Shown piece by piece: positions 27,116 to 38,456 of a stretch of 64,000 nucleotides of DNA. Within the stretch, counting starts at the first letter, position 1; each line of letters starts with the position of its first letter. This stretch comes from Chamaea fasciata. Lineage: Eukaryota > Chordata > Aves > Passeriformes > Sylviidae. The notes beneath the pieces were generated by a model. That model searched no databases and was not told the DNA's origin. It saw only the letters and a list, made by a program, of their open reading frames with translations. The position numbers were made by a program, and so were the translations under genes. The stretch lies in the NCBI GenBank assembly GCA_029207755.1, contig JARCOQ010000002.1, positions 11,981,156 through 12,045,155 on the forward strand, read 5' to 3'.

Positions 27116-28316
27116 TTGAATACTATTATTAATTGCTTTTCTATCTCATCTAATAATTTTTCATGTTTGAAGGTTAACATATTACTGATAAATCCTTTTG
27201 CCCAAGGTTGTATACTTCAAATATAAAGAGCATATTCTTTTTATTCTCCTTTCCAGTGAAGAACACTTGATGAGCCTGATTTTATTTGAATGGTTTATCA
27301 GTTAGAGTAATCAGTACGAGTAGTCTCTTATCTGTTAGACTATATGATCCTTTTTTTTCTTGTGAAGTACAATTTCTCTGTGTTAGGACTGCAGGCTTGG
27401 GAAAGATTTTGTGCTTTTTGTCAAGGACGTTTGTTGATAAGGACAATTATGTTCATTGATTTATTTATGTTGTTGTGCACACTGCAGAAAATATTGTGCT
27501 ATTTTGCATCTCAGAGAAAGGTCTTGCCTACATGAGGACTCAGACCAGTTTAAAGGTGGCACTTTCAGAAACATTTTCGCACTGCCAACAGATTTAATAA
27601 ATAAGTTCTTGGATTTTTTTGATCCTATTGGAAACTTTGGTCAATTTTGTAGAAAAACACTAAGCTTGTTGGTAGTACCTGCAGTCCTATATATTAAATT
27701 TTATTTCTTAATTAAAATAGATTAATGAATCCATGTAGTTATTATTGAGTAACATCTTACCTTGATTCTTGTTCTGAATTTAGTCCCATGCATGGATTTT
27801 GTGTAATCCAGGTGTATTTAACTGAACTCTAGGATGATGTTCTCATACTAATAAGGATAATTAATTAAAAATCACTAACTTTTTTCTACCAATTGATAGA
27901 AAAAAGAATCATATGGTCATGAATTTCCCTAGAAAACATGGTAAAAAGGATTAGGAAGAATTTTGTAGTTCTCTACCTAGAAAAGTATGTTTCTTTAAAC
28001 TACATCAACAATATGGATATGAATGGGATAAATTGAAAGCTATATTTACCAATAAGTTCATATTATATTTTCTTATGTCATACCTGTCAAAAGCTAATTC
28101 ATAACAACCTTCATAAAAGTGTGAACAACATGAGTATTAGTATTGCTCACAGCAAACATAACACTTGAAAACAAATATGTAAATTATTTTGCTTAATGCA
28201 TAGATAAGAGCACAAACACATGCTCCATGTACCATTATGGTAAGAAGCAACGCAAACACTTATCATGAATAACCTACAATTAAGATTTTAAAGTGAATTT
28301 CTTCTTCTGTGTGTGT

Positions 28317-28318
<2 letters not shown>

Positions 28319-28346
<28 letters not shown>
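28319..28346. repeat. Poly-T tract (T28)
   Basis: An uninterrupted run of 28 T following a short gtgtgtgg stretch. Simple repeat. Confidence 0.9.
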
Positions 28347-28350
<4 letters not shown>

Positions 28351-28898
28351 TGCTAAAGATACAATTATGGAGTCAACTATTCTAGCTGTTCAAATGGGAT
28401 GTGTCATATATCTGCAGTTCCACTTAAATTTTTCGGGAAAATATGGGATGTCAAAAAGGAAAAATTTTAAAAGAAGAAATCAAAAATTGTGTCAGATCAT
28501 TTATCTATTGTGGACCTACTAGAAATTTATTCTTAGAAGTAGGTTATCAAAACTATTTAGTCAAAAGAGGTAATTTAATATTAATGTTGAAAAAAACCCA
28601 AAAACTAGTGGCCAAAAAGTTCTTTTTTTCGAGGTTAGTATGAGTATATGTGAGAAAGACAAAAGTTCAGTGATGTCATATTATATGTGAATAAGAAAAT
28701 TTATTATATATGAAAATTTCACTGATAGCTCATAGACATTGACTGTACTTTTCAGATCTTATGTTTTATACTAACAGGAAGAATAGAAATAGTACATTTA
28801 AAATCTGTAGTACCTGTAGCATATTTTTCATTGAAAAGAAATAAACCCTGCTTATTCACAAAAGAAACAAAATCACTAAATTATCTGCCTCAATAAGT

Positions 28899-28960
28899 AT
28901 TAAAGACATCTTGCAGTCCTCAGAGTAAAATTAAAGACGTCTTGTAGTCCTCAGTGTGAA
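28899..28960 (+). repeat. Two-unit tandem duplication, 31-bp period
   Basis: attaaagacatcttgcagtc at 28899 recurs as attaaagacgtcttgtagtc at 28930. The following tcctcagagt/tcctcagtgt also repeats. The units are exactly adjacent and differ at a few positions, so this is a local duplication of moderate age. Confidence 0.85.
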
Positions 28961-29512
28961 ATGTCCTCTGCTAATGATAATCCTTATGGTTATTTAGCTC
29001 CTCTAAAGTAAACAAGCAAACAAACAAACATGAACTGGAGCTTTTTTGAAATTATTTATCACCACAGCAAAGGCCTTTCGGTACAAGAGCAATGATCTAT
29101 TTTGCAAAGAGAGTGAAGAACTGAAATAGAGGGAAAAGTTTAAGGACTGAAATAAAAATTTAAATTCCATTCTAATAATAAATTAAAAGGATGCAGTGTA
29201 TTTTTGGATTCAGATTTTGATATTTCAATTTTTATGAGAAATCAAAGTTTTATGAACTTGTAAAAGACAGGACTTGTATACAAGCCATGATATATGGACT
29301 TAAAACAACAGAAGCTGATTTTAGGGCTATTTATTAATTTATTTTATTAATTTTAGATTCTAAAGCTCTGCAATGGTGAAAGACAAAAGGATGTAGGCAA
29401 CGCCCCAGGGCAGACCAACTTTTCATCATCAGGTATATGCTCCCTTCCACAGTGACAGGGGAAAGGTCAGGAGATCACAGAAATCTGGGCAATGTGGAGT
29501 TAGGGATGTCAG
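28961..29512. other. Unique AT-rich non-coding sequence
   Basis: Nothing recognised. A short (aaac)n-like stretch lies at 29008-29032. The last ~25 bases may be a degraded continuation of the CR1 that follows. Confidence 0.5.
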
Positions 29513-30092
29513 CTTGTGGCCCCAGCAGGACCAGGACAGTGATTGTCCCCTAAGCTGGGCACTGGTGAGGCCAAACCTCAAATCCTGTGTTCCATTTTGG
29601 GCTCCTCACTGCAAGAAAGACATTGAGGGGCTGGAGCATGTCCTGAGAAGGGAACAGAGCTCAGGTAGGGAAAAACACAGGTCTGATGAGGAGCAGCTGA
29701 GGGAGCTGGGGCTCTTAGCCTGGAGTAAAGGAAGTTTGGGGGAAATCTTATCACTCTCCACAATTCCCTGAGAGGATGGTAGAACCAGGTGGGGGTCAAT
29801 TTCTTCTCCCAAGTAAAAAGTGTCAGAACATGAGGAAATGGCCTCAAAATGTGCCAAGGGACGTTTAGACTGGATGTTAAGGATAAATTTTTCATTGGAA
29901 GGGTTGTTAAGCATTGGAACAGGCTGCCTGGAGAAGTGGTGAAGTCCCCATTCCTGGAAGTGTTCAAAAAAGGTGTGGATATGGCACTTGAGAACATGAC
30001 TGCATGGTGAACATGGTGGTGGTGACAGATTAACTGCTGGACTTGATGATTTTCAGTGTCTTTTCCAACCCTGACAATTCTATGACTCTGTG
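29513..30092 (+). mobile_element. CR1 LINE fragment, 3' portion
   Basis: A plus-strand CR1 of about 580 bases. Landmarks in order: gcaggaccaggacagtgatt, gctgggcactggtgaggcca, tcactgcaagaaagacattg, gaggagcagctgagggagct, cttctcccaagtaa, gaaatggcctcaaaatgtgc, cattggaacaggctgcctgg, gacttgatgatttt and the tail aattctatgactctgtg. It is 5'-truncated with a complete 3' end. The overlapping minus-strand frames of 139 and 102 codons are CR1 antisense and not genes. Confidence 0.93.
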
Positions 30093-31123
30093 TTTCTGTA
30101 TCCCTACCAAGACAGTTTTCACATGTGTTAGAGGGAAGCTGCTTCCTGGGAATCCTCCCAGCCTCTTTCTGCCCCTGCTGCTACAGCTCTGTCTGGTATC
30201 AACAGGTCCCAAGAGCTTGCAACTGGCTGCATAAGTGACTTCTTTTTATGAAAACAACTGTTTTAACATACATGGATTTTCTCCAGCACAGGAATACAGT
30301 ATAAATACAGTCCTTTTCTTTAGAGACATCAGCCACACACAGCACTAAAAGGGAGATCTTATAATGATCCTTGGAGGAAAAACACATAAGCTGTGAAATT
30401 TCCAAGAAGGATCAGATATGCATGTTGAAATATATGCCACTGGACTACAGCTCCTGCTTTAATGGGACACTTTTCCCCCAGAATTTTCTGTTCTCTTCAA
30501 CAAGGGCACATTGCAGATAGTGATTAAGGCTTAGCAAACACCAGCAAACCCAAAGTCATGGAAAGCAGAGGAAAAGCCTGGCTGCTGCTACACTCAGCCA
30601 ACTTCTTGCCAATCCACGTATAGCCCCACCACTTTTCTGGGTGGGTCAAGAATTCACTCAGGTTGACAATGAAGAGCAGATCAGTGCACTAAGTGTTTAC
30701 ATTGATAATTTGACTATTGGCAAAAAATTACATCAAAAAATTACATTTGGATCAAGTTTATATGGAACATCAAATAATGAGATATTTGTAAACGAGAAAT
30801 TATTATATAACTCTCGCAAAGTCATTTGTGTGATAATGACAATCGCAATTGCTTACAGGCACAACATGATTTCATAAATATCATTGTCTTATTGTTATTG
30901 ATCTGATAACATACAAGTATGAATACTGCTCTGAAATAATTTACTTTAATACAGATGTGATTAACAAAGCTACTGACAGGGAAATAACAACATTAATTTG
31001 TATTTCTTTATTCTAGCTACTTCACAGAGGTCTTTAATTGTCCCTCTCTCCTACTGACTAAATTCGCTAATTTTTCCTTTTATATTTTTCCTTTCCTTAT
31101 CTGCTTTGTCTTCCAACCCCTTT
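30093..31123. other. Unique non-coding sequence
   Basis: No recognisable gene. The first part (30100-30240) is moderately GC-rich with short frames on both strands. The rest is AT-rich. The interval ends at a long C run. Confidence 0.5.
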
Positions 31124-31151
31124 CCCCCCCCCCCCCCCCCCCCCCCCCCCC
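31124..31151. repeat. Poly-C tract (C28)
   Basis: 28 consecutive C on the plus strand (G28 on the minus strand), within a pyrimidine-rich flank and followed by gggatc. Its length is exceptional for this AT-rich window. It could adopt i-motif or G-quadruplex structure, and its exact length is likely uncertain in any assembly. Confidence 0.9.
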
Positions 31152-34100
31152 GGGATCTATTTTACCTATGGCCATTTCATTCTCCTTTCATTGTTTTTTT
31201 TTTTGCCATTCCCACTCCATTCACTATCTACTGATAAGAGAGATAATAAACAACCACAGAAATGGATTGGAAGCATCAGGGAACAGGGCATATGATGAAC
31301 AGGCAGACCAAAAAGGGATACCAAAGGGATGTAATTTTATGTATCTGGAAGTGCTCAGAAGGACTTTAAAGGACCCAGGCTTTAAAGGAAACATGTTGCC
31401 CTCTTTTCTGTCATGTGCTATTCTGAAATCTGTCTGCCTGTGTCTCTCATTTAAACCAGAAATTTCCACATTTAGGGTAACACTGCTGATCAAAATTTAA
31501 TTGAAGCTCTCAGTGGAAGTGTCAAGATATTTCAAGATTTCTGCAATGAAAGCTCTTAGTAAAAAATTTCTCAGCATCTGACTGCAAATGTACAAGTTGT
31601 TCACTTCATGTTTGATAAAGAATGCAGCAAATTATTTAGGCGAAGGGATGGAGGACAAAAAGGTTAATGACAGACTTGGTTTTGAAGATGAACTACGAAT
31701 TAATGGATTCAGCTCAGATCCTATTGGTCATGGTCCAATGGTTATTCATTTATAAAACAGTTATCTCATCATCAGCTTTAAATGTGGGAAGGCCAGGAGA
31801 CTGCTTCTTTAAATTAAAACCCGGGTGCATCGCATTAAGATTAAATTATTGTTTAAAAGTCATCCTAAACTCAATGAAAATATGACAGGAGACATTGTAA
31901 TTTATGCAAATAAAGCCTATTGCAAGCAGTGTCTATTGCATGCTTCCTGAGGCTTTCATGTTTTGCATTCAGCATTACTTACAGAAACCATTTTCACATC
32001 ATGTTGTTCAAGAATCCTAATTGTAGAGGTGGAAAGGACAGGTTCTCATCAGTAGATAGAAAATGAGTTATATTTAGCTTTACTAGATTATCATGTTAAA
32101 TGTGAATGTCTGCATCCAGATTCCTACTCGCATTAGGTTTCCCACTCTGTCACTCTTGGTAAAGAGAAAAGGGGACAAAAACGGATATAAACCCCCTAAA
32201 TAATCCATGAAATAGAATGCATGTTAAAGGCAAACATGACAATTTGCTGCAATTCATGTAGATGAAGTCTCAGGTGCACTCAACAAAGGATAAAAAATGC
32301 GTAATAAAAATCAGTTCATACGTTTGGTAATATTTTCATTATTTTTCTGTTTATATTGCCTCATTGACTATAAGAAGTATTTCCCATTCTTAATAGCTCA
32401 TCCCCACTGGATATTTTTTCATTTTAATATACACTACACCACCATATGTCATATCCTGTCCTCCGTCCTAGAAATATTTTTTTCACATTCCTTAGGAAAT
32501 AGGAGACGTGTTTTGCGCGTGGTCCCCAATGAGAGGTTATTTCCATGTCTAGTCCCTCCTACTCCCAGAGGTGGTGAAACCATGTACACACAGGAGAGTT
32601 CTGTGAGGAGATGGGCTCCTCATCCTCTGCTGTTAGTCTGGAACCTCTGCACAAACTCCAGCTGGTTCTGTTGTGCAGCTGACCAATTCATAAAGACATA
32701 AATTTGGTAGAATTATTAATATTTCTCTCTCTCTGTAATTAAAGTGCACATGGTAATGGTGACACAGGAAATGCACTTTTAAAAATTGTGCATGACAGCT
32801 TTGTGATTTAGATACCAGTCTGACACTTGGAGTTCCGTAATTTGATTTGTGTGGATGAGCAGAGGCAGGCAGGTGTGGCCGTACCCTCAGGGCCCTGGCA
32901 GAGGAGGCAAGAAGGTCTAAAAATGCCATTGGACATAGCAAGTCACAATTTGGAAAAAGTGACTTCCTCTTCCACCCTCCAACTCTTGTCCCATGTTGTT
33001 ATGGATTGTTACAGAGAGGTAAAAACTCTGCTGGTCTTCCATGGCACTCAGCAGACCCACATTTTTCCTCGCTGTGGCAGTCTGGTCCTCACACCTCAGT
33101 GATGGTTCAGGTAGGATGCCACATTTTCCCCGGAGAAGGAAAGTGTGTTAGAGGAGCCGCAGCATTTAGGGGAGTGTGTATCAACAGCAGCTGAGCACAG
33201 TGGGGCAGGGTCAAAGCAGCCTGGGAGTGTCAGCTGAGGCTCCAAATAATGAAGATGTCACTGAAAGAATTATTTTGTTCAAGAAAAGGTTACAGGAATT
33301 TTTCATAAGACAGGCTGATAGGTAATTTGATTATGATATCTTTCAACTGCGCTGACAAGACAAAAGTTTTATTTCATTTTCTTCTCGGCAACAGTGTCAG
33401 TGACAGCACTTTCGTAACAGCAAGACCACCTTCTATATTTTACTTTCAACTTATGGTAGCACAATTTCTTTTCTTAATTGTCACTAAACTGAGACACCCC
33501 ACTCTGACAACAGTTTTGCAGTATGGATCCAAGTAAGCTATCAGCAGCACTAAATATACTTGGATTTGCAAAACCCAAAGAGATAACAGATAAGTTTGTC
33601 TTCTTTTTTAAAAAAAGTTTGGCTCAGAAATTTTCATTTAATTATGCCTGAGATATTTACTCCAGATGTTAGAAGCATAGGTAATCTGCTGAAATGTGTC
33701 AAGTTCCACATTGTACTTGAAGGACATGCATTACTTAATGCTTAAACATTGTAAATTAAGATTCAATTAAGCTGAAAAAAACCTATGAGTCTACTGAAAA
33801 AAAAAAATTAAGTATATAGATATTCTCTTCTGGAGACTAAAACATTCTTGATTATCTGGCATGATATACATAAAATACTATAATGAACAAAATTGAATTA
33901 AATAAGAAACTCATCTATTGACAGAGCAACAAAGCCTGCCTAGAGCCTGTGATAAACATTTAGAGTCAAGTTCTGATTTTCCTCTGGGGAAAAATGCACA
34001 AAAAATAAAACTAGATTCAAATGCAAATTGTTCTAACAACCTAATGCAGTGGCCAGATTCTACAGGTCCTAAAAAAGAAACATATGTGTGTGATGTCACA

Positions 34101-34321
34101 CTTAAAATTTCTGAAGTTGCAACAATTTTACTGTTATCAGAACTGCAGTCAAAACATGAATTAATTAAGACTATGCTGTTTACCTCTTCTTAAAACAGCA
34201 CTGTAAACACATGTAAATGTAGGTCATGTAGAGTTTTCCAAGAAGGTTTCAAAGCACAAAGGGATGCACAACTCTAGATATGGACTGTGTGTGAAAGGGT
34301 GATAACTTTATGTGTAACAGA
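31152..34321. other. Unique non-coding sequence, candidate constrained blocks
   Basis: No supported gene. The blocks at about 31700-31960 and 32690-32830 have a balanced composition and no repeats, and contain homeodomain-type cores and a CCAAT-type motif, so they resemble conserved non-coding elements by eye. A GC-richer patch at 32840-33240 carries overlapping short frames without recognisable domains. Confidence 0.45.
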
Positions 34322-34613
34322 CCACCACCCTCACAGGGAAGAATTTCTTCCTACCATCCAATGTAAACCTACTCTCTCCCAGTTTGAAGCCATTCCCCCT
34401 AGTGCTATCACTCCATGCCTCTGTAAATTGTCTTTCTCCATGTTTCCTGTGGGCTCCCTTGTACTGGGAGGCTACAATCAGGTCATCCCAAAGCTGCCTC
34501 TTCTCCAGGCTGAACAATCCCAATTCCCTCAGCCTTTCCTCATAGGAGAGGTGCTCCATCCCTCTGATTATCTTGATGTGCTCCTCTGAATTTTCTCAAC
34601 AGGTGGATGTAAC
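34322..34613 (-). mobile_element. CR1 LINE 3' fragment (minus strand)
   Basis: Inverted CR1 3' region. Plus-strand landmarks are ccaccctcacagggaagaat, ttgaagccattccccctagt, atcactccatgcctctg, ctcttctccaggctgaacaa, tccctcagcctttcctcata and ggagaggtgctccatccctc. Both ends are truncated, and the usual terminal repeat is not recognisable at the left end. The 100-codon plus and 83-codon minus frames across it are repeat-derived. Confidence 0.9.
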
Positions 34614-36885
34614 ATCTAGGATATGGTGGGGAAATTTCTTTGGCATTCATATCCCCCATTCAGTTTAGTAAGGGTGTATCTGTTTTCATAAGGAAATGTT
34701 CTTTGTAAAACAGATATTGTATCTCCCTGCTTTTTACAGAAAGAATAACATCTCCAGTTGAACTAAGCACTTGCATTTAAATATAACTGAATGGTTTCCA
34801 AGTTGCCATCTTCTAGACTTAAACAATCAAAACCAATAAATACTTAAATTATTTATCTTACCCAAGAGCAAATATGAAAATAACACTATACCTCAGAAAT
34901 ACCTGGTTTTCTGCAGAGATTGCAAAGCTATGAAAAAGAAATTCTTAGCAGAACTAAATCCTATCCTAGGCAATAATAGAAATTTCACCTCAAATAGACA
35001 GCCAAGTGCTTTTCTTATTACTGTGATTCCTTCTATCATCAGTGGCCTTCACCAAGTAAAAGTTTTTAGAGGAAAAATTGCAAGATGCTTACCCAGACTT
35101 CACTCAGCAAACAGCTGAGCAAGCAGATTCAAAAATTCCAGCTCTCTTCCCCCTTTATCATTCATTTTTAATAATCTAGAAACATTTGCCTAAGTGGAGA
35201 CACCGTTGGAGGATTTGGGAGAGTCTGTTTGCAACGTACTGGGAGACCTATTTGTGTTTGGTTGTTCTGACCAAATCACAGAAATCTTCAGCTAATACCA
35301 CATGCACCAAATGGAGCTTTTTGGCTTCAGACACAAATTGATAATAACAATAATTCATTGTTTTTTTAAACATCTTAATGCTTTCAGTCTTTTAAAATGT
35401 ATTTTATATTTCAAAGAATAATTCAGATACTGAAACAAGAAAGTAATAAAACATGAAAGGATCCAGATTGTCTTTTTTTATTTTCCCCCTCTCTTTTTAA
35501 TATAAATGGGAGATCAAATTTTTAGTGTGAATGGTGACAAACTAACTTCTTTCCAACAGCTGTTAAGTTCAAATTTCATTTTTTACACCATTTGCTGAGA
35601 AACTTAATTCCCTTGCCACCACATCTTAATTGTATCCCTGAACAGATTAACATCATGGCAGGATAGCATGTCATGTAATGATTTTATTAACATTTATTCA
35701 TAAGATTGTTACTCCTCCCAGCTTCTGCCTCAGGATCTGCCACAACGCCATGTAGTTCATTAGCAAGCACACTGAGAAGTCAATGAGGCAGACACAATGT
35801 GTAGATTGAAAAACCCACAACATTAGGTTTAACTCTTCTGTAACCTTTTAAACCCCATTTATAGGCTTATTTAATACTAAAATTCAATAAGGATGCATAT
35901 TGTTGCAAATTATACATATTTAGGATAAGAAAAATATAAACAAGTTCTGCATCATGCAAGGTTATTCTGGGACTGGGGAATTTAGCAAAGAAATAAAACA
36001 AAAATAACAACAACCAAAAACTAGGAAAAAAAAAGAAAAATATGACATTAATATCCATAGAAAAGTTATAAAAATATCTCATAAGGTTTTTTCAAAATAT
36101 TAATGTAAAAATGAACAGATAAATATTTATCTAGAATACTTAAAGCCTAATTTGTGAGTTATTGCATATTTTATATTATCTTTTTATATCAATAAACATA
36201 TTTTCTTACTAAAAGGTAATTTGGGTAGCCAAAAAACAAAACAAAAAAACAAAAAGAAAAAAAAAAAAAGAAAAAAAATGGGTTCGTGTTGCTTACTGTG
36301 GAGAAAGATGTATTTATTTGTAAGAATTGCTTTCTTTTCTAAAGGTAGCTAGTATTACACTGTAGATGCATAACCCAACTGTCTCATATAAACCTAAATG
36401 TGGTTGATATATACAAGTACACCTCATGCGTATATTGCCATAAATATTATTTTACTGCAGTTATGTATTTTCCAAACTAAGGAGCAAGAAAATATCTCCA
36501 AGATGATCACTTGTCTATGTCTACCTAACAAACTTCTCAGAAGGTAAAGTCATGGTTCTGTACCAGCCTTTTTGGTCTGGTCAAGGATTTTTATCTAGGA
36601 GTTATGCAAAGAAGCCTTTCATACATTTACAGGAATACTGTTCAGTTCTCAATTTTTGGGAAAACAGATCTTTTTGTATAATCAGCCTTTGGGGAAGTAA
36701 ATAAGAAACTGAATCAAAGAAAACTCCATGATTCTCTGCCAACCTTGTTTCTTCATCTAGCATGAGACAAATTAGCTGCCTAGGTTTTAAACAGTAACCA
36801 TGCTTTATTTTTCACAAGCTTAGGCACCTTGCAAATTAGGAAATTGTTCACAGAACTCTATTTTTTTGAGGTTTGATCAATTTTT
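34614..36885. other. Unique AT-rich non-coding sequence
   Basis: No gene found. An A-rich tract lies at 36230-36280. A block at about 35555-35800 has ordinary composition and several TAAT-type motifs and is a candidate constrained element. The remainder is AT-rich with nothing recognised. Confidence 0.5.
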
Positions 36886-36928
36886 GATTTTTAAGGTCCC
36901 CTTCAGCTCAAACCATTCTATGATTCCC
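36886..36928 (+). mobile_element. Very short CR1 3' tail scrap
   Basis: The bases gatttttaaggtccccttca followed by gctcaaaccattctatgatt match, in order, the last part of the CR1 copies at 42137-42180 and 51236-51279 (gatgatctttaaggtccctt ... accattctatgattctatg). This is a severely 5'-truncated or decayed CR1 insertion. Confidence 0.7.
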
Positions 36929-38425
36929 ACCCTGAATACTGAAAACTCTGATGGCAGCTCTTGGATATGAGAGGCAGAAGCTGAAGCCATCTGGTGTGCA
37001 ATGTTATGGCGACCTTGTCTATATGAATGAGTAGACCATGTCGTTGTACCAATCATTCTGTGAAACAAGGCTTGTGTCAAAAACAAACCAGGTGTAGTGA
37101 TTGCTACCAACACCCATATCGGAATAATTTAAATAAAGACAAAAAAAATCTAAAATTAAAATAAACTAAGGTACCAGAAAGGGGGTCCGACATTGGATGT
37201 AGCTTTAGTTTCACAGCTTTCATGTGCCAAAAGCTGAATTAATCAAATCTATGAACAACTACATAAATGAAAACACATAAGTTTTGGCAAATAAAATTTA
37301 GGTTTTAAATTGGCCAGGACAGCAGTGGCAAAATATAAAGATAGAAAACAAAGAGTGAAACAGAGACAGTGTGGTATCTGCCAAAGTACCACATTAAATC
37401 TTATGGTTAGCATACACCATTACTGTGCTTTAGTGGAAACTAGCTGGAGTATTTTGGGCTCTAGTAGTAGAAATGTGAAAGCAAACACATGTCAAGACAT
37501 TTGTGAGATACGTTGCTATGAGCTATGCATAACATAGTGTAGATCCTCTCTGGGAAAGGGTGATCTGTCTTGCCTTTGACTAAAATGGCCTTACAACCTT
37601 GCTGAAGGCATCTCACAAACATTCTTCAGAAAAAAACAATGTAGATTTGTAAAGCAAACAAATGAGTCACTTGGATGTAATAATTTAAGGAAAAAAAAAA
37701 AGTCCTAAACTCATCCAGATGGTATAAGCTTAACAGAAGATCTCAAATTGTTAAACTTATTTTACTGATTGTGACTATAATGCCACATTTTGTTGGGGGT
37801 TCACAGCAGGTAAAAAAACCAAAAAAAAAACCCCAAAAAACCCAACTGAAAACAACCAACCAAACAAACAAGCAAACAAACACAACAACCAGCAAACAGA
37901 CCTTCCCCATATATTCCCCAATTAATACTATGCTAAAGTACTTTAAAGCCACTGGCTCACATTAGCACTCTTTTGTGTCAGTGTCATATTTGTTGCTTCA
38001 TTTGGTTTGCATTTTTATGAACACAAAACTATTGTATTTCTTCAAATACATGTCATAATCCAGAATGCAGGAATGTGAGGGAAAAACCCCTTTTTATTCT
38101 CTTGTGTTAGTCTAAGTAGTTTAGATGTAGATAGAGACAACATTTAGAGCTGGTCTTACTGAGCACAGCAATAAATACATAAAGAAATAGAAAATGCCAG
38201 GCTTTTCCTCTGTTAAATATAACTCAGCAAAAGCAATGAAGAGCCAAGGTAGACAGCATCCATCCAAAGCTTGAAGCTTTTCATCCGGGAGGCTTCAGAG
38301 CTATTGTCAACTGTTTTTCTGAGAAATGACAAACTTTCCCCCCTCTTTGTACAAAGCCAGATGATGATTCTAAAAATTTCCTCTAACCCATCTGTTCATT
38401 CAGCTGGAATGTGGCATCCTCCTCT

Positions 38426-38456
<31 letters not shown>

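Larger units (their letters stand above)
21432..28898. other. Unique AT-rich non-coding sequence
   Basis: No gene, RNA or known transposon seen. There is a pyrimidine tract (T with few C) at 22266-22306, a G/T-rich low-complexity tract at 26956-27115 that creates a spurious 149-codon frame, and T28 at 28319-28346. The patch 22165-22262 just before the T tract and the region 24690-25210 are of mixed composition without recognisable features. Confidence 0.5.

Noticed and set aside
26777..27226. 149-codon plus-strand open frame
   Set aside because: Most of it is Phe/Trp/Leu/Gly encoded by a G/T-only low-complexity tract. This is a composition artefact.
28899..28960. Satellite or CRISPR-like repeat
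   Set aside because: Only two directly adjacent diverged units without spacers, so it is a simple local duplication.
29578..29997. 139-codon minus-strand open frame
   Set aside because: Antisense of a CR1 3' region. Similar shadows occur across the other CR1 copies.
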